Below are positions 46,732-57,638 of a stretch of DNA of 64,000 nucleotides, piece after piece. The notes under the pieces are model-generated. The model ran no database searches, was not told the DNA's origin, and was given only the letters and a program-made list of their open reading frames with translations. The DNA comes from Vibrio spartinae (GTDB lineage Bacteria; Pseudomonadota; Gammaproteobacteria; Enterobacterales; Vibrionaceae). Positions within the stretch are counted from its first letter, which is position 1. The number at the start of each line of letters is the position of its first letter. The position numbers and the translations under genes were made by a program. The DNA is taken from contig NZ_AP024907.1 of the NCBI RefSeq assembly GCF_024347135.1, forward strand, positions 2,781,001-2,845,000. Reading direction: 5' to 3'.

Positions 46732-47178
46732 ATGTCTGATAACAACCAAGCACTCAAGGATGCGGGCCTCAAGGTCACTCTCCCTCGGTTAAAAATTCTC
46801 GAAGTTTTGCAGCAACCGGAGTGCCAGCATATTAGTGCTGAAGAACTGTATAAGAAATTGATTGATCTTGGCGAAGAGATTGGTCTGGCTACTGTTTATC
46901 GAGTTCTTAACCAATTTGACGATGCAGGTATCGTGACTCGCCACCACTTCGAAGGTGGAAAATCTGTATTTGAGCTATCAACACAAGAGCATCATGATCA
47001 CCTTGTTTGCCTTGATTGTGGAGAAGTAATTGAATTCTCTGATGAAGTGATAGAAGAACGCCAAAGAGAAATTGCTTCTCAATATAATGTACAACTGACA
47101 AACCACAGTCTTTATCTTTACGGTAAGTGCCGTGAAGGGAACTGCAAAGATAACCCTAACGCGCATAAACTCAAGTAA
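46732..47178 (+). CDS. fur: Ferric uptake regulator Fur
   Basis: Fur represses iron-uptake genes when loaded with Fe(II). The 148-residue protein has the winged-helix domain (LKVTLPRLKILEVLQQ, TVYRVLNQFDDAGIVTRHHF) and dimerisation domain with metal sites (QEHHDHLVCLDCGEVIEF and a terminal YGKCREGNC). Within the window its evident target is feoABC. Confidence 0.98.
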   Translation: MSDNNQALKDAGLKVTLPRLKILEVLQQPECQHISAEELYKKLIDLGEEIGLATVYRVLNQFDDAGIVTRHHFEGGKSVFELSTQEHHDHLVCLDCGEVIEFSDEVIEERQREIASQYNVQLTNHSLYLYGKCREGNCKDNPNAHKLK

Positions 47179-47184
47179 CGTAAA

Positions 47185-47217
47185 TAAAAAAACCACCGAT
47201 TTATCGGTGGTTTTTTT
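47185..47217. terminator. Bidirectional terminator between fur and asd
   Basis: ACCACCGA (47192-47199) pairs with TCGGTGGT (47204-47211), loop TTTA, with A7 before and T7 after. It serves fur on plus and asd on minus. Confidence 0.95.
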
Positions 47218-47230
47218 ATCCCATCCTGAA

Positions 47231-48244
47231 TTATAAATAATCCCGAACAAGTATTTCCGCAATCTGAACCGCATTAGTTGCAGCCCCTTTGCGAACATTA
47301 TCAGCAACAACCCATAGGTTTATCCCCTGATGGTGACTGATATCATTACGAATCCGACCGACAAAAACATTATCCTGTCCGCCGGCATTACCAACCTGCG
47401 TCGGAAACTCTTCTCCAGAAAACACCTCAACATTCTCAGACTGGCGGAGTAAATCAGCCACCTGCTCCGCATCAATCGGTGTCCGAGTCTCCACATGCAA
47501 CGCTTCTGCATGACCGTAAAACACAGGTACCCGAACACAAGTCGGATTAACCTGAATCGTTGGATCATTGAAGATTTTCTGGGTTTCCCACACCATTTTC
47601 ATTTCTTCTCGTGTATACCCGTTATCCATAAAGGTATCAATCTGAGGAATACAGTTAAATGCAATCTGCTGGCTAAACTGTTCTGGCTCCGCAGGTACCC
47701 CATTCAATAGTCTGGCAGTTTGCCCAGCTAGCTCATCCACGCCCGATTTTCCGGCACCAGAAACCGATTGATAGGTTGAAACGTTGATGCGCTCAATCCC
47801 GGCTGCATCATGGATCGGCTTCAACGCAACCAACATCTGTATCGTTGAACAATTAGGATTAGCAATAATGTTACGATTACGGAATTCCGCAATGGCTTCA
47901 GGATTCACTTCAGGGACAACCAGCGGTACATCATAGTCATAGCGGAACTGAGATGTATTATCGATGACCACAACCCCAGCATCCGCAGCAATTGGTGCCC
48001 ACTTTTCCGACAGTTCCCCCCCGGCTGAAAAGAGAGCAATATGTGCCTGAGACCAGTCAAAGTCTTCAACGTTCTGGACATACACCGACTTGCCGTTAAA
48101 CCGGTAGCTCTTTCCTTCACTACGCTCACTCGCAAGCAAAAAGAGCGTTTCTACAGGAAACTCACGTTTCTGAAGCACTTCAATTATTGTTTCACCGACA
48201 GCGCCTGTGGCACCGAAAACAACAACGTTAAATTTTTGGCTCAT
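47231..48244 (-). CDS. asd: Aspartate-semialdehyde dehydrogenase
   Basis: Asd reduces aspartyl phosphate to the semialdehyde for lysine, threonine, methionine and diaminopimelate synthesis. The 337-residue protein has the NADP motif [13 protein letters not shown], the catalytic Cys in [11 protein letters not shown], the [13 protein letters not shown] loop and the active-site His region [15 protein letters not shown]. It resembles the shorter ASADH type; V. cholerae has two asd genes, and this corresponds by position to VC2107, so a second copy may lie elsewhere. Its ATG overlaps the pdxB stop (ATGA), so the two are coupled. Confidence 0.93.
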   Translation of the reverse strand: MSQKFNVVVFGATGAVGETIIEVLQKREFPVETLFLLASERSEGKSYRFNGKSVYVQNVEDFDWSQAHIALFSAGGELSEKWAPIAADAGVVVIDNTSQFRYDYDVPLVVPEVNPEAIAEFRNRNIIANPNCSTIQMLVALKPIHDAAGIERINVSTYQSVSGAGKSGVDELAGQTARLLNGVPAEPEQFSQQIAFNCIPQIDTFMDNGYTREEMKMVWETQKIFNDPTIQVNPTCVRVPVFYGHAEALHVETRTPIDAEQVADLLRQSENVEVFSGEEFPTQVGNAGGQDNVFVGRIRNDISHHQGINLWVVADNVRKGAATNAVQIAEILVRDYL

Positions 48245-49374
48245 GGTGTTACCTCAATCTGAAAACCTAATTCTGACAGCGGACTCAAATGACAATCCTG
48301 CTGACCAGTTATTTTTATTGCACCGTATTCACGACGATCCCAATAGTTTTTACGCATGGCATCAAAGGCGCCCGGTTGGTCAATGACTCGTCTAAACAAC
48401 GCATCATCTCGGCGCACGTCGTAGACTAGATGGATCAAATTCACTAGCGTCGCTTCATCCCAGGCATGAGACAGACAAACTTCAGAGATCGGAGCCACCG
48501 GTAAAAGCTTATTCGGACTTGCCCAGAGATCACAACCGAGGAAAGTACAATAGCTGTTAAAAATCATCGTTGTTCCACGTGCCTTACCTTCTAAACCGTA
48601 ACCGGCAATATGTGGTGTCGCAAAAGCAAGTAATGGTAACAACGCCATATCAACTTCCGGTTCAAACTCAAATACATCTAAAACCGCCGTAAAGCCGTCT
48701 TGTTGCTGCAAACGGCGTTTCAACGCAGCATTGTCAACAATCGGTCCCCGGGCTGCATTAATGAGAATCTGATCCGCCCGCAGATGATTTAGCCGCTGCT
48801 CATCCATCAAGTGATAAGTCGGCCAAGTACCATCATTCACCAGTGGCGTATGTAAGGTAACCACATCGGCTGTTTCCAACAGCGTTTCCAGTTCAGTAAA
48901 CTGGCGCGGATCACCTTCCGCTTCTTTGGGGGGGTCATTGAGTAATACGTTTAATCCAATACCACGCAGGCAGTCTGCAAGGTAGCTGCCGACCTGCCCG
49001 GCACCAATAATACCGACCGTTTTATCAAAAACAGAAAAACCCTGCTGTTGTGCAAGTACCATGAGCACACTAAATACATACTCAGCGACCCCAACTTTGT
49101 TGCACCCCGGTGCAGCGGTAAAGAAAATTCCCCGTTCCTGCAAAAGTTTCTGATCGACATGGTCCATACCTGCTGTCGCGGTACCGACAAATTTAAGTTT
49201 GTCAGCCTTTTGTAGTAATGCATCATTGACCTTCGTCACGGACCGAATCATTAAACCATCAACGTCCACTAAGTCATCCGCAGTTAAATCACGTCCGGAT
49301 TTTAGAATCACATCACCCAATTGGCTGAATAATGCTTCAGCATAAGGCATATTTTCATCTATGAGGATTTTCAT
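48241..49374 (-). CDS. pdxB: 4-Phosphoerythronate dehydrogenase
   Basis: PdxB oxidises 4-phosphoerythronate in pyridoxal phosphate synthesis. ATG 49374 gives the family N-terminus [20 protein letters not shown] and 377 residues; the upstream start at 49383 adds three residues. NAD motif [16 protein letters not shown], catalytic Arg in [10 protein letters not shown], Glu in VFEFEPEVD and His in [16 protein letters not shown] are present, followed by the C-terminal PdxB dimerisation domain. Confidence 0.96.
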   Translation of the reverse strand: MKILIDENMPYAEALFSQLGDVILKSGRDLTADDLVDVDGLMIRSVTKVNDALLQKADKLKFVGTATAGMDHVDQKLLQERGIFFTAAPGCNKVGVAEYVFSVLMVLAQQQGFSVFDKTVGIIGAGQVGSYLADCLRGIGLNVLLNDPPKEAEGDPRQFTELETLLETADVVTLHTPLVNDGTWPTYHLMDEQRLNHLRADQILINAARGPIVDNAALKRRLQQQDGFTAVLDVFEFEPEVDMALLPLLAFATPHIAGYGLEGKARGTTMIFNSYCTFLGCDLWASPNKLLPVAPISEVCLSHAWDEATLVNLIHLVYDVRRDDALFRRVIDQPGAFDAMRKNYWDRREYGAIKITGQQDCHLSPLSELGFQIEVTP

Positions 49375-49460
49375 ACCTGACATCGTCTTTTTCTTTTTCG
49401 AAATTAAAGAGGGATTGTACAGAAAGTCGGAACACGGTTCGATATAAATGTTTTATACGA

Positions 49461-49495
49461 AAAAAATACTCGGTATCGTGCGACACCGAGTATTT
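49461..49495 (-). terminator. Terminator of fabB
   Basis: AAATACTCGGT pairs with ACCGAGTATTT, an 11-bp perfect stem. On the minus strand it is followed by a T-run (A's at 49461-49466). It lies about 95 bases past the fabB stop. Confidence 0.88.
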
Positions 49496-49590
49496 CATAG
49501 AATGATTCAATCTGAATATGTCACTTACGACGATTGAACGGGCAGAGAGTCCATCACTGCACAACCAGCCGTGTAAGAGAGGCGGCCCAA

Positions 49591-50802
49591 TTACCCCTGA
49601 TATTTGCGCATCAGTAAGGTTGCATTTGTCCCACCGAAACCAAAACTGTTCGACATCACTGTTGTCAGTTCCTGATCTCTGCTCTCTGTAACAATATCTA
49701 ACCCTTGTGCCGCTTCATCGAGATTTTCGATATTCACACTTGGGGCGACAAAGTTATGACGGAGCATCAGCAGAGAGTAAATGGCTTCATGCACACCAGC
49801 CGCCCCCAGCGCATGACCTGTCATTGCTTTTGTTGCCGAGATAGCAGGGCTGTTGCCACTGAACACTTCCTGAATTGCATGGAGCTCTTTGACATCACCG
49901 GCAATCGTTGATGTCCCATGCGTGTTGATGTAATCGACTCGATCAGTATTCTGCATCGCCATCTTCATACAACGCACCGCACCTTCACCAGAGGGCGCAA
50001 CCATGTCATACCCATCAGAAGTGGCGCCGTAACCCACGATTTCTCCATAGATAGTGGCACCACGAGCCAAAGCATGTTCCAGCTCTTCCACGACAACCAT
50101 ACCGCCACCGCCAGAAATCACAAATCCATCCCGATCTGCATCATAGGTACGAGAGGCGCGATCTGGTGTGTCATTATATTTGGTTGACAATGCCCCCATC
50201 GCATCAAACATCATGGTCATCGTCCAGTCGAGTTCCTCACCACCACCGGCAAACACAATATCTTGCTTACCAAGTTGAATGAGTTCTGCCGCATGACCGA
50301 TACAGTGAGCAGACGTCGAACACGCTGAACTCATACTATAATTCACACCGCGAATCTTAAATGGCGTCGCCAGACAGGCAGAAACAGTCGATGACATTGT
50401 TCTTGTAACCATATAAGGACCAACGCGTTTGACCCCTTTTTCACGCAATGTATCAACAGCAAGGGCCTGGTTCAATGATGATGCACCGCCAGAACCGGCA
50501 ACAACACCAGTTCGGTCATTTGAAACCATTTCTGGTGTTAATCCGGCATCAGCAATCGCCTGTTCAAGTGACAGATAAGCATAAGCAGCAGCCTCTCCCA
50601 TAAAGCGCATTTGCTTACGATCAATCAGTGTTGATGGGTCAATTTTCAGATCACCCCATACTTGAGAGCGCAGACCTTTCTCTTTAAACTGCTCAGACGC
50701 TGTAATACCTGATTTTCCAGCTTTCAAAGATGCCAGAACTTCTTCGACATTGTTACCGATACTGGAAACAATACCCATACCGGTTATTACAACTCGTTTC
50801 AT
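49591..50802 (-). CDS. fabB: Beta-ketoacyl-ACP synthase I
   Basis: FabB elongates fatty acids and is needed for unsaturated fatty acid synthesis. The 403-residue protein has the Cys-His-His triad: [23 protein letters not shown] and [14 protein letters not shown]. The N-terminus [20 protein letters not shown] and the 403-404 residue length fit FabB rather than FabF (about 413). It is divergent from mnmC as in E. coli. Confidence 0.97.
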   Translation of the reverse strand: MKRVVITGMGIVSSIGNNVEEVLASLKAGKSGITASEQFKEKGLRSQVWGDLKIDPSTLIDRKQMRFMGEAAAYAYLSLEQAIADAGLTPEMVSNDRTGVVAGSGGASSLNQALAVDTLREKGVKRVGPYMVTRTMSSTVSACLATPFKIRGVNYSMSSACSTSAHCIGHAAELIQLGKQDIVFAGGGEELDWTMTMMFDAMGALSTKYNDTPDRASRTYDADRDGFVISGGGGMVVVEELEHALARGATIYGEIVGYGATSDGYDMVAPSGEGAVRCMKMAMQNTDRVDYINTHGTSTIAGDVKELHAIQEVFSGNSPAISATKAMTGHALGAAGVHEAIYSLLMLRHNFVAPSVNIENLDEAAQGLDIVTESRDQELTTVMSNSFGFGGTNATLLMRKYQG

Positions 50803-50944
50803 ATAAGATCCCTATTTTCTAAAAAATTCGTATAATTTCGCGTAAGATGATAGCTGACAAAGTTTATTGAAGTGGTCAGCTTTCCAAGAAATTCGTACAA
50901 TTCATTCACCGTTAGTATACCTCCCATAAAAGAAAAACGCAGCT
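50803..50944. promoter_or_regulatory. fabB-mnmC intergenic region with paired direct and inverted repeats
   Basis: AAATTCGTATAATT (50824-50837) and AAATTCGTACAATT (50889-50902) are direct repeats with one mismatch, 65 bases apart. Between them AGCTGAC (50852-50858) and GTCAGCT (50875-50881) form an inverted repeat. The layout suggests operator sites controlling fabB; FadR and FabR are candidates by analogy, but I cannot match their consensus firmly. Confidence 0.45.
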
Positions 50945-52966
50945 ATGACTAAAATAACCAACGCCAAACTTGACTGGAACGAGGCCGGAACCCCCGTATC
51001 CGGAGAGTTTGACGACGTCTATTTTTCGAACGTGAATGGATTTGAGGAGACAAGATACGTTTTTCTTCAAAAAAATCAATTACCTGAACGCTGGGATCAT
51101 TTTAATCGGTCAAGATTTGTGATTGGAGAAACAGGATTCGGAACCGGGCTTAATTTTCTCGCGGCATGGCAAGCATTTGATCAGTTTCACCGTCAACATC
51201 CGCAAGCCCCCCTTCAATCACTTCATTTCATCAGTTTTGAAAAATATCCGGTGAGTCGGGATGACTTAATCAAAGCTCATCAAGCTTGGCCGGAACTGGC
51301 AGATTATGCCGCAGAACTCCAACAACATTACCCGCTGGCGGTACCGGAATGTCACCGAATCACACTCGCTGATGGGGCCGTCACGCTCGATCTGTGGTTC
51401 GGTGACATTCATGACTGTATGCCTTTAGTTCCCGTCCCTCAAGACGGCCTGATTGATGCATGGTTCCTCGATGGTTTTGCACCGAGTAAAAACCCCGACA
51501 TGTGGAATCAGCAACTGTTTGACCACATGGCAAAACTAGCCAAAGCGGATGCAACTTGTGCAACATTTACAGCCGCAGGCTTTGTCCGGCGAGGATTAAT
51601 CGAAGCTGGTTTTTCGATGCAAAAAGTCAAAGGGTTCGGCACTAAGCGAGAGATGTTGGTCGGCACAATCACAACACCGACCGGATTCACCAATATGCTG
51701 CCGTGGTATGCCCACCAGTCGGTTCCTGATTTAGCGGATGTGGCCATTATCGGGGGCGGCATCGCCAGCGCAACATTAGCAAAAACCTTAAGCCGCCGAG
51801 GCATTCAGGTGACGCTCTATTGCCAAGATGACCAAGCAGCACAAGGAGCATCTGGCAATCGTCAAGGTGCCATTTATCCGCTGCTGAATGCCCAACATGA
51901 CCCACTGTCCCGCTTTTTTACCGCGAGTTTTCTATACGCGCGACAATTTGTCGAACAGCAGCACTGTGACGGTCTCGATTTTGATTACCAATGGTGTGGC
52001 GTGACCCAACTGATGTGGAACGAGCAAGCGCACAAAAAATTGAATCCCATAGCAACGGGGCGTTTCCCGACGGGACTGGTCACCGGTTTGGATTCACACC
52101 TGACCTCAGCAACACTTGGCTTACCTGTCACCTCAGAAAGTCTTTATTATCCGCTCGGCGGCTGGATTTGTCCCGCACAGCTCACGGAGCAACTGCTGTC
52201 AGCATTACAGGCATCCGGCCAGCTCAAAGCCCATTTCCGCACCCAAATTAATCAACTCCACTGGAATGAGCAAGCATCGGTCTGGCAACTCCATAGTGCG
52301 GATCAAATCTTCCGTCACCAATGTGTCGTCATTGCCAATGGACATCAGTTTGACCAGTTTCCCCAGACTCAAACACTTCCACTCACACAAGTCAAAGGTC
52401 AGGTCAGTCATATCCCGACCACGGAGACGCTCAAGCATCTCAACACCGTGCTCTGTTACGATGGTTATATGACACCTGCCAATCCGGCCAACCAGCAGCA
52501 TTGTATTGGTGCCAGTTATGATCGCCAGAATATTGACATCCACTTTGATCCAACCGCGCAAACACAAAATCGAGATAAGCTGCAAACCTGTATACCCGAC
52601 CAATCGTGGCCGGACGACGTTGATGTTTCGCAGAATCAGTCAAGACAAGGGATTCGCTGTGTCAGCCGTGATCATCTGCCTTTTGCCGGAAATCTGGGGG
52701 ATTTGCAAACCATCAAGACACAATATCATGCATTGGCTACACAAACGGCTCAATCTGCCCCCAAAATTCACCATTATCCCAACCTCTACGGGATGTTAGG
52801 GCTCGGCTCCAGAGGGCTAAGCTCCGCGCCACTGCTGGCAGAGTGTCTTGCCTCTATCATGTGCGGTGATCCACTGCCGCTATCAGTCGATTTACTAGAA
52901 CGCCTTCATCCCAGCCGAATGTGGATCAGAAAACTGCGCAAAGGCAAAGCCGTTATGGCGTCATAA
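50945..52966 (+). CDS. mnmC: Bifunctional tRNA mnm5s2U biosynthesis protein MnmC
   Basis: MnmC finishes the mnm5s2U34 wobble modification. The N-terminal methyltransferase part (about 1-245) has [15 protein letters not shown] and [18 protein letters not shown]; the C-terminal FAD-dependent part (about 260-673) begins with [20 protein letters not shown] and ends with [20 protein letters not shown]. Both domains are complete, and the length fits the E. coli protein (668). Confidence 0.97.
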   Translation: MTKITNAKLDWNEAGTPVSGEFDDVYFSNVNGFEETRYVFLQKNQLPERWDHFNRSRFVIGETGFGTGLNFLAAWQAFDQFHRQHPQAPLQSLHFISFEKYPVSRDDLIKAHQAWPELADYAAELQQHYPLAVPECHRITLADGAVTLDLWFGDIHDCMPLVPVPQDGLIDAWFLDGFAPSKNPDMWNQQLFDHMAKLAKADATCATFTAAGFVRRGLIEAGFSMQKVKGFGTKREMLVGTITTPTGFTNMLPWYAHQSVPDLADVAIIGGGIASATLAKTLSRRGIQVTLYCQDDQAAQGASGNRQGAIYPLLNAQHDPLSRFFTASFLYARQFVEQQHCDGLDFDYQWCGVTQLMWNEQAHKKLNPIATGRFPTGLVTGLDSHLTSATLGLPVTSESLYYPLGGWICPAQLTEQLLSALQASGQLKAHFRTQINQLHWNEQASVWQLHSADQIFRHQCVVIANGHQFDQFPQTQTLPLTQVKGQVSHIPTTETLKHLNTVLCYDGYMTPANPANQQHCIGASYDRQNIDIHFDPTAQTQNRDKLQTCIPDQSWPDDVDVSQNQSRQGIRCVSRDHLPFAGNLGDLQTIKTQYHALATQTAQSAPKIHHYPNLYGMLGLGSRGLSSAPLLAECLASIMCGDPLPLSVDLLERLHPSRMWIRKLRKGKAVMAS

Positions 52967-52994
52967 CCACCACAACCGACTCCCCTTCCAATAC

Positions 52995-53026
52995 AAAAAA
53001 TCACCCGAGGTCTCCCTTCGGGTGAT
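52995..53026 (-). terminator. Terminator between mnmC and the FMN reductase gene
   Basis: ATCACCCGA (53000-53008) pairs with TCGGGTGAT (53018-53026). The flanking A-run at 52995-53000 gives a U-tract on the minus strand; it may also act on mnmC. Confidence 0.85.
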
Positions 53027-53074
53027 GGATGTTCAGGCGAAGCTATAAATCAGATCTGGCAGCGCTTGAAATGA

Positions 53075-53602
53075 TTATCCCTGTAATGTTTTAACCGCTT
53101 GCTCAATCTCAGCTGCAATTGCTGGGTTAATCACTTGACCTTTTTCCATGTCAAAATTGTCATAAAAGTTCGGTACGGAAACCGATGCTTTTACATCGCC
53201 ACCAAAGAAACTGGCAGAAGCTGTTGCAGCCGCCAATACGGACTGAGCACCACCAGGTCCCGGAGATGTCGCCAAATAAACCGCGGGTTTACTCTTGAAG
53301 ATATCCCGATCAATCCGAGTCATCCAATCAAACAAATTCTTATACGCTGCCGGATGATGGCCATTATGCTCGGCGTAAGAAATAACGAATGCATCAGCCT
53401 GCGACAAATCATCCAGAAAAGCCTTCGCGCCTTCTGCATGGCCAATCTCTTTTTCTAAATCTTCGCTGAACATCGGCACTGAATAATTGTTGACATCAAG
53501 GACCTGAACTTCAGCAGCTGCGACCAAATTTGCCGCATAAGTTGCTAATGCTTTATTAATCGAAGCTGAACTTGTACTCGCACCAAATGCAATAATTTTC
53601 AC
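53075..53602 (-). CDS. NADPH-dependent FMN reductase family protein
   Basis: The 175-residue protein has a flavodoxin-like fold: MKIIAFGASTSSASINKALA (phosphate loop region), DDLSQADAFVISYAEHNGHHPAAYKNLFDWM and KPAVYLATSPGPGGAQSVLAA. The middle motif usually reads PEYN in this family and here is AEHNGHHP. It likely reduces flavins, quinones or azo compounds with NAD(P)H; the substrate cannot be told. It is a single gene. Confidence 0.88.
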   Translation of the reverse strand: MKIIAFGASTSSASINKALATYAANLVAAAEVQVLDVNNYSVPMFSEDLEKEIGHAEGAKAFLDDLSQADAFVISYAEHNGHHPAAYKNLFDWMTRIDRDIFKSKPAVYLATSPGPGGAQSVLAAATASASFFGGDVKASVSVPNFYDNFDMEKGQVINPAIAAEIEQAVKTLQG

Positions 53603-53718
53603 CGTTATTACCTCTTCATCATCTTAGAATAAGTTCAGAATAAGCTTTCATCGCTATGGCAACAACCGCAAAATTTGTATAGATACATTCAAATAATTAG
53701 AACGACCATCACTGCGAT

Positions 53719-54000
53719 CTACGGTGCCTTCGCGAAATTCATCTGAGACAGCAGTCTTTCCCATAGTTGTTGGACAATCACGCGATCGGCGGGTGCTAGC
53801 TCAGAACGGGCGTTATCCAGACTGGTTTCGATCCGTGTTTTTAGCTCAGCCAGCTCGGTAACACCGTCATCTTCACATGATGCCGCAGCCAGTGAAATAT
53901 GCCCACGCAGATAACCACCGGCAAAGAGTTCATCATCAGAGGCGTGGACAATGCCATCGTCGATCAATGCCAGCATTTTTTCTTCAAATTCAATAATCAT
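53719..54000 (-). CDS. YfcL family protein
   Basis: From ATG 54000 the 93-residue protein reads MIIEFEEKMLALIDDGIVHA..., matching YfcL, with a conserved DDELFAGGYLRGHISLAAA core. The frame extends to 54075, but the extra residues (Trp/Cys-rich) do not look like the family. It is acidic and helical, of unknown function, and lies after epmC as in E. coli, where yfcL neighbours yfcM/epmC and aroC. Confidence 0.88.
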   Translation of the reverse strand: MIIEFEEKMLALIDDGIVHASDDELFAGGYLRGHISLAAASCEDDGVTELAELKTRIETSLDNARSELAPADRVIVQQLWERLLSQMNFAKAP

Positions 54001-54110
54001 TTTATACTCTTCATTGCCACTATAGTGACTGATTGTTTGACAGCACAACCATACAATAATCCTCACCGGAGTCACGGTATGATCTGTATTGATTTCTGTG
54101 TCAGCTGATA

Positions 54111-54641
54111 TTATTTCACAACAAATAACGCTGGAGACAGCGGTTCTGTCTGATAAAAATTCCGTAATTCATCAGCAAGCAGACCAACCCGTTCGGGGAG
54201 TCCCTGACGAAGAATCTGCATCACCTCATCATGAACTTTCGCCATAAATTGCAATCGATCCGGCTCGAAGTCACCATTGAGATTGTCACAACTCACAGAG
54301 AAGGGAAAATCGGCACTGACGGAAAGAATCCATTCGTAAGCCTGAGGACGGATTTCAACCAGCTCAAACGCTGCCTGAACTTCACGAGTCCGACCATCCG
54401 GTTCATACCAATAGCCAAAATCTTCCAACATCCGTCGCTCCGGGCCTGCAACACACCAATGCGCAATTTCATGCAGCGCAGATGCGTAAAAGCCATGAGC
54501 AAAAATAATTCGGTGATAAGGAACCGAATCATCTGCCGGTAAATAAATAGGTTCATCATCCCCCGACACCAAACGCGTCTGATAACGCTCAGCAAAGGTC
54601 CGATTAAACATGTTGATTAAGTCTTGATAGCGATGAACCAT
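54111..54641 (-). CDS. epmC: Elongation factor P hydroxylase EpmC (YfcM)
   Basis: EpmC hydroxylates the lysylated Lys of EF-P after EpmA and EpmB have acted. The 176-residue protein has the metal motif ALHEIAHWCVAG (HExxH), followed by GYWYEPDGRTREVQAAFELVE and the family N-terminus with IFAHGFYASAL. epmA and epmB are not in this window. Confidence 0.94.
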   Translation of the reverse strand: MVHRYQDLINMFNRTFAERYQTRLVSGDDEPIYLPADDSVPYHRIIFAHGFYASALHEIAHWCVAGPERRMLEDFGYWYEPDGRTREVQAAFELVEIRPQAYEWILSVSADFPFSVSCDNLNGDFEPDRLQFMAKVHDEVMQILRQGLPERVGLLADELRNFYQTEPLSPALFVVK

Positions 54642-54712
54642 GATTTACTTGATCTGTTGTAACGACGGCGTGCATTTTCCTGTTTTTCCCACGAGAGGTA
54701 AAGTCTCGCCAC

Positions 54713-54739
54713 AAAAAAATGCCCTCTGAGGAGGGCATT
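54713..54739 (-). terminator. Terminator of aroC
   Basis: AATGCCCTC (54718-54726) pairs with GAGGGCATT (54731-54739), loop TGAG. A7 to the left gives a U-tract on the minus strand, about 40 bases past the aroC stop. Confidence 0.92.
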
Positions 54740-54779
54740 CAAGAAAGATTTTACGCATAATTCGCGCAGAGAAAGCGGA

Positions 54780-55865
54780 TCAGATTTTCGGTGTCTCAGT
54801 CACTACATCCTGATTTTGACCCCGATGACGCAGAAGATGATCCATCAAGACAATCGCCAGCATCGCTTCCGCAATCGGAACGGCACGAATACCGACACAC
54901 GGATCATGACGCCCTTTGGTGATCAGTTGTGTTTCTTCGCCAGTGTTCGTGATTGTGTCACCGGGAATCGTAATACTGGAAGTTGGTTTCAGTGCGATAT
55001 TGGCAACAATATCCTGCCCCGTTGAAATACCACCCAGTACACCACCGGCGTGATTACTGCCAAACCCATCCGGTGATAATGTGTCTCGGTGTTGACTGCC
55101 TTTTTGTTGGACGACCGTAAACCCATCACCGATTTCAACGCCTTTCACCGCATTGATACTCATTAATGCATGTGCAATATCCGCATCCAAACGGTCAAAC
55201 ACAGGCTCTCCCAAGCCAACCGGTACGGATGTCGCTACAACCTGAATTTTGGCTCCAATAGAATCGCCCTGCTTTTTCAGGTCTCGAATCAGTGCGTCAA
55301 ATGGTTCAACTTTATCCACATCCGGACAGAAAAAAGCGTTGTTTTCAATTTCATCCCAGTCAACTTTGTCGATGGCGATATCACCCATTTGTGACAGATA
55401 GGCACGAATTTCAATGCCATATGCCTGCCGAAGATATTTCTTGGCGACGGCACCGCCAGCCACACGCATTGCCGTTTCACGTGCGGAAGAACGACCACCG
55501 CCGCGATAATCCCGAATGCCATACTTTTGGTGGTAAGTATAATCGGCATGTCCAGGGCGGAATTTATCTTTAATCTCGGAGTAATCTTTAGAACGCTGAT
55601 CCGTATTTTCAATCAACAACCCTATCGAGGTGCCGGTTGTTTTACCCTCGAATACCCCGGACAAAATTTTCACTTCATCCGGTTCTCGTCGTTGTGTGGT
55701 ATAACGAGACGTTCCCGGACGACGTCTGTCGAGATCGACTTGCAAATCTGCTTCCGTCAGTTCGAGTCCCGGAGGGCATCCGTCAACGATACATCCCAGA
55801 GCAAGACCGTGACTTTCTCCAAACGTCGTTACACGGAAATGTTGCCCGATACTATTTCCTGCCAT
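54780..55865 (-). CDS. aroC: Chorismate synthase
   Basis: AroC makes chorismate, the last common step of aromatic synthesis, using reduced FMN. The 361-residue protein matches E. coli length. Signatures are [47 protein letters not shown], and [17 protein letters not shown]. It lies 189 bases after prmB, as in E. coli. Confidence 0.98.
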   Translation of the reverse strand: MAGNSIGQHFRVTTFGESHGLALGCIVDGCPPGLELTEADLQVDLDRRRPGTSRYTTQRREPDEVKILSGVFEGKTTGTSIGLLIENTDQRSKDYSEIKDKFRPGHADYTYHQKYGIRDYRGGGRSSARETAMRVAGGAVAKKYLRQAYGIEIRAYLSQMGDIAIDKVDWDEIENNAFFCPDVDKVEPFDALIRDLKKQGDSIGAKIQVVATSVPVGLGEPVFDRLDADIAHALMSINAVKGVEIGDGFTVVQQKGSQHRDTLSPDGFGSNHAGGVLGGISTGQDIVANIALKPTSSITIPGDTITNTGEETQLITKGRHDPCVGIRAVPIAEAMLAIVLMDHLLRHRGQNQDVVTETPKI

Positions 55866-56054
55866 GCACTTTCCTGTTTATTCATGTTGTGGATAACTAT
55901 TTGTGAATCACTATTTTTCTTTTTAATTCGTTGTGGCTTCTGGAGAACCAATCAGGCTCATGAGACCGACATTCACAATATGTGGCCTCATAGTCGCTTG
56001 ATTCTGATTTGATGTAAAGCCTCAATCCCAGCGCTTCTCACTCACCAAATCACT

Positions 56055-56987
56055 TTAATCACGATAGTCAGAAAAATGCTCAGCACATTCAACTAACTGT
56101 TGGCGGGTCAGCATAAAGACCCCGTGACCACCGTTGGAAAATTCCAGCCATGTAAACGGAATATCCGGATACTGTGCCATCATATGAACCATCGAATTAC
56201 CGACTTCGCAGATTAAAATCCCTTGTTCCGTCAAATAATCCGGTGCATTAGCAAGGATTCGGCGGACTAATTCTAATCCATCCACCCCGGCAGCCAGACC
56301 CAGTTCCGGTTCATGTTCAAATTCCTGCGGTAACGAATCCATGTCTTCCTGATCGACATAAGGCGGATTAGAGACAATCAACTCATAAGCGGCTTTGGGT
56401 AAGTCCCTGAACAGATCAGAACGCATGGGAAATACCTGCTGTTCCAATCCATGATCCTGAATATTGATCTCAGCAACCGCCAGAGCATCGGTAGAAATAT
56501 CAACGGCATCCACTTCAGCCTCGGGGAACATATGCGCACATGCAATGGCAATACAACCACTCCCCGTGCAGAGATCCATGATTTTATTCGGGGTTTCAGT
56601 CAGCCAAGGCTGAAACTGATTTTCAATCAACTCACCAATGGGAGAACGCGGTACCAGTACCCGCTCATCTACAAAAAATTCCAACCCACAAAACCAAGCC
56701 TTATTCGTCAAATAAGCAACTGGCTTACGTTCTTTAATACGCTGGATCACCCGCTCGACAATACCTGCTCTTTCACTCATCGTCAGACGAGAACTTAATA
56801 CATGTGAAGGCGCATCGATCGGCAGATATAACGTGGGTAAAATCAACTGAACGGCTTCATCCCAAGCATTATCGGTCCCATGACCGTAAAATAATCCGGC
56901 AGCGTTAAAGCGGCTGACCGCCCAACGAATCATATCCTGAAGCGTATGAAGCTCAGCGACTGCCTCATCGACAAAAATCTTATCCAA
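56055..56987 (-). CDS. prmB: Ribosomal protein uL3 glutamine methyltransferase PrmB
   Basis: PrmB methylates a glutamine of ribosomal protein L3 (Gln150 in E. coli). The SAM-binding [13 protein letters not shown] and catalytic NPPY ([13 protein letters not shown]) are clear. The frame opens at ATG 56999 (MEAIL), but there GGAGG falls inside the first codons and no site precedes it. The TTG at 56985-56987, five bases after GGAGG, gives [10 protein letters not shown] and 310 residues, the same start and length as E. coli PrmB. TTG is therefore preferred. It is divergent from smrB. Confidence 0.94.
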   Translation of the reverse strand: MDKIFVDEAVAELHTLQDMIRWAVSRFNAAGLFYGHGTDNAWDEAVQLILPTLYLPIDAPSHVLSSRLTMSERAGIVERVIQRIKERKPVAYLTNKAWFCGLEFFVDERVLVPRSPIGELIENQFQPWLTETPNKIMDLCTGSGCIAIACAHMFPEAEVDAVDISTDALAVAEINIQDHGLEQQVFPMRSDLFRDLPKAAYELIVSNPPYVDQEDMDSLPQEFEHEPELGLAAGVDGLELVRRILANAPDYLTEQGILICEVGNSMVHMMAQYPDIPFTWLEFSNGGHGVFMLTRQQLVECAEHFSDYRD

Positions 56988-57049
56988 AATTGCCTCCAAA
57001 AAGCGCTACAATACTGCTTATCCATCTTTAACGAACATATGAACAGCGA

Positions 57050-57580
57050 ATGAGTGACCACGACCCATATCAGGATGATGACTCAACCCTATTCAACGAT
57101 GCAGTAAAGGGCGTAAAAAAGTTGCATCAGGATACCATAGTCCGGCAACCAAACAGAAATGCCAAACACAATTTAGCACGCCGCAACATTCGTGATACCA
57201 ATGATAATGAGTTCTATTTTTCTGATGAATTCGTGCCACATCTTGATCACGAGGGGCCAACGCGCTACGCACGCAGTGATGTCTCCAAATATGAGGTCAA
57301 GCGGCTACGTCAGGGGATTTATGTGCCGGATGTTTTTCTCGATATGCACGGTATGACTCAAAAAGAGGCGAAAAGAGAACTGGCGGCAATGATCGCCTAC
57401 TGTATCAAAGAAGGCATCCATTGTGCCTGTGTTCAGCATGGGATTGGTAAACACATTCTGAAACAAAAAGTCCCGCTGTGGTTGGCTCAACACCCTGATG
57501 TGATGGCATTTCATCAGGCACCGCTGGTCTTTGGCGGGGATGGCGCGTTACTGGTACTGCTGGCGATTCCCGAGAAATAG
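57050..57580 (+). CDS. smrB: Ribosome rescue endonuclease SmrB
   Basis: SmrB cleaves mRNA between collided ribosomes. The 176-residue protein has a charged N-terminal extension and a C-terminal Smr domain (about 90-176) with LDMHGMTQKEAKREL and the HGIGKHILKQKVPLWL loop. The DxHG catalytic motif is DMHG. It is divergent from prmB and convergent with flhB, as in V. cholerae and partly in E. coli. Confidence 0.95.
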   Translation: MSDHDPYQDDDSTLFNDAVKGVKKLHQDTIVRQPNRNAKHNLARRNIRDTNDNEFYFSDEFVPHLDHEGPTRYARSDVSKYEVKRLRQGIYVPDVFLDMHGMTQKEAKRELAAMIAYCIKEGIHCACVQHGIGKHILKQKVPLWLAQHPDVMAFHQAPLVFGGDGALLVLLAIPEK

Positions 57581-57638
57581 GGCAAGAGCGGCGATAGACA
57601 ATATAAAAGGTAACGCACTCAGCATCCTCTAGCGGATG

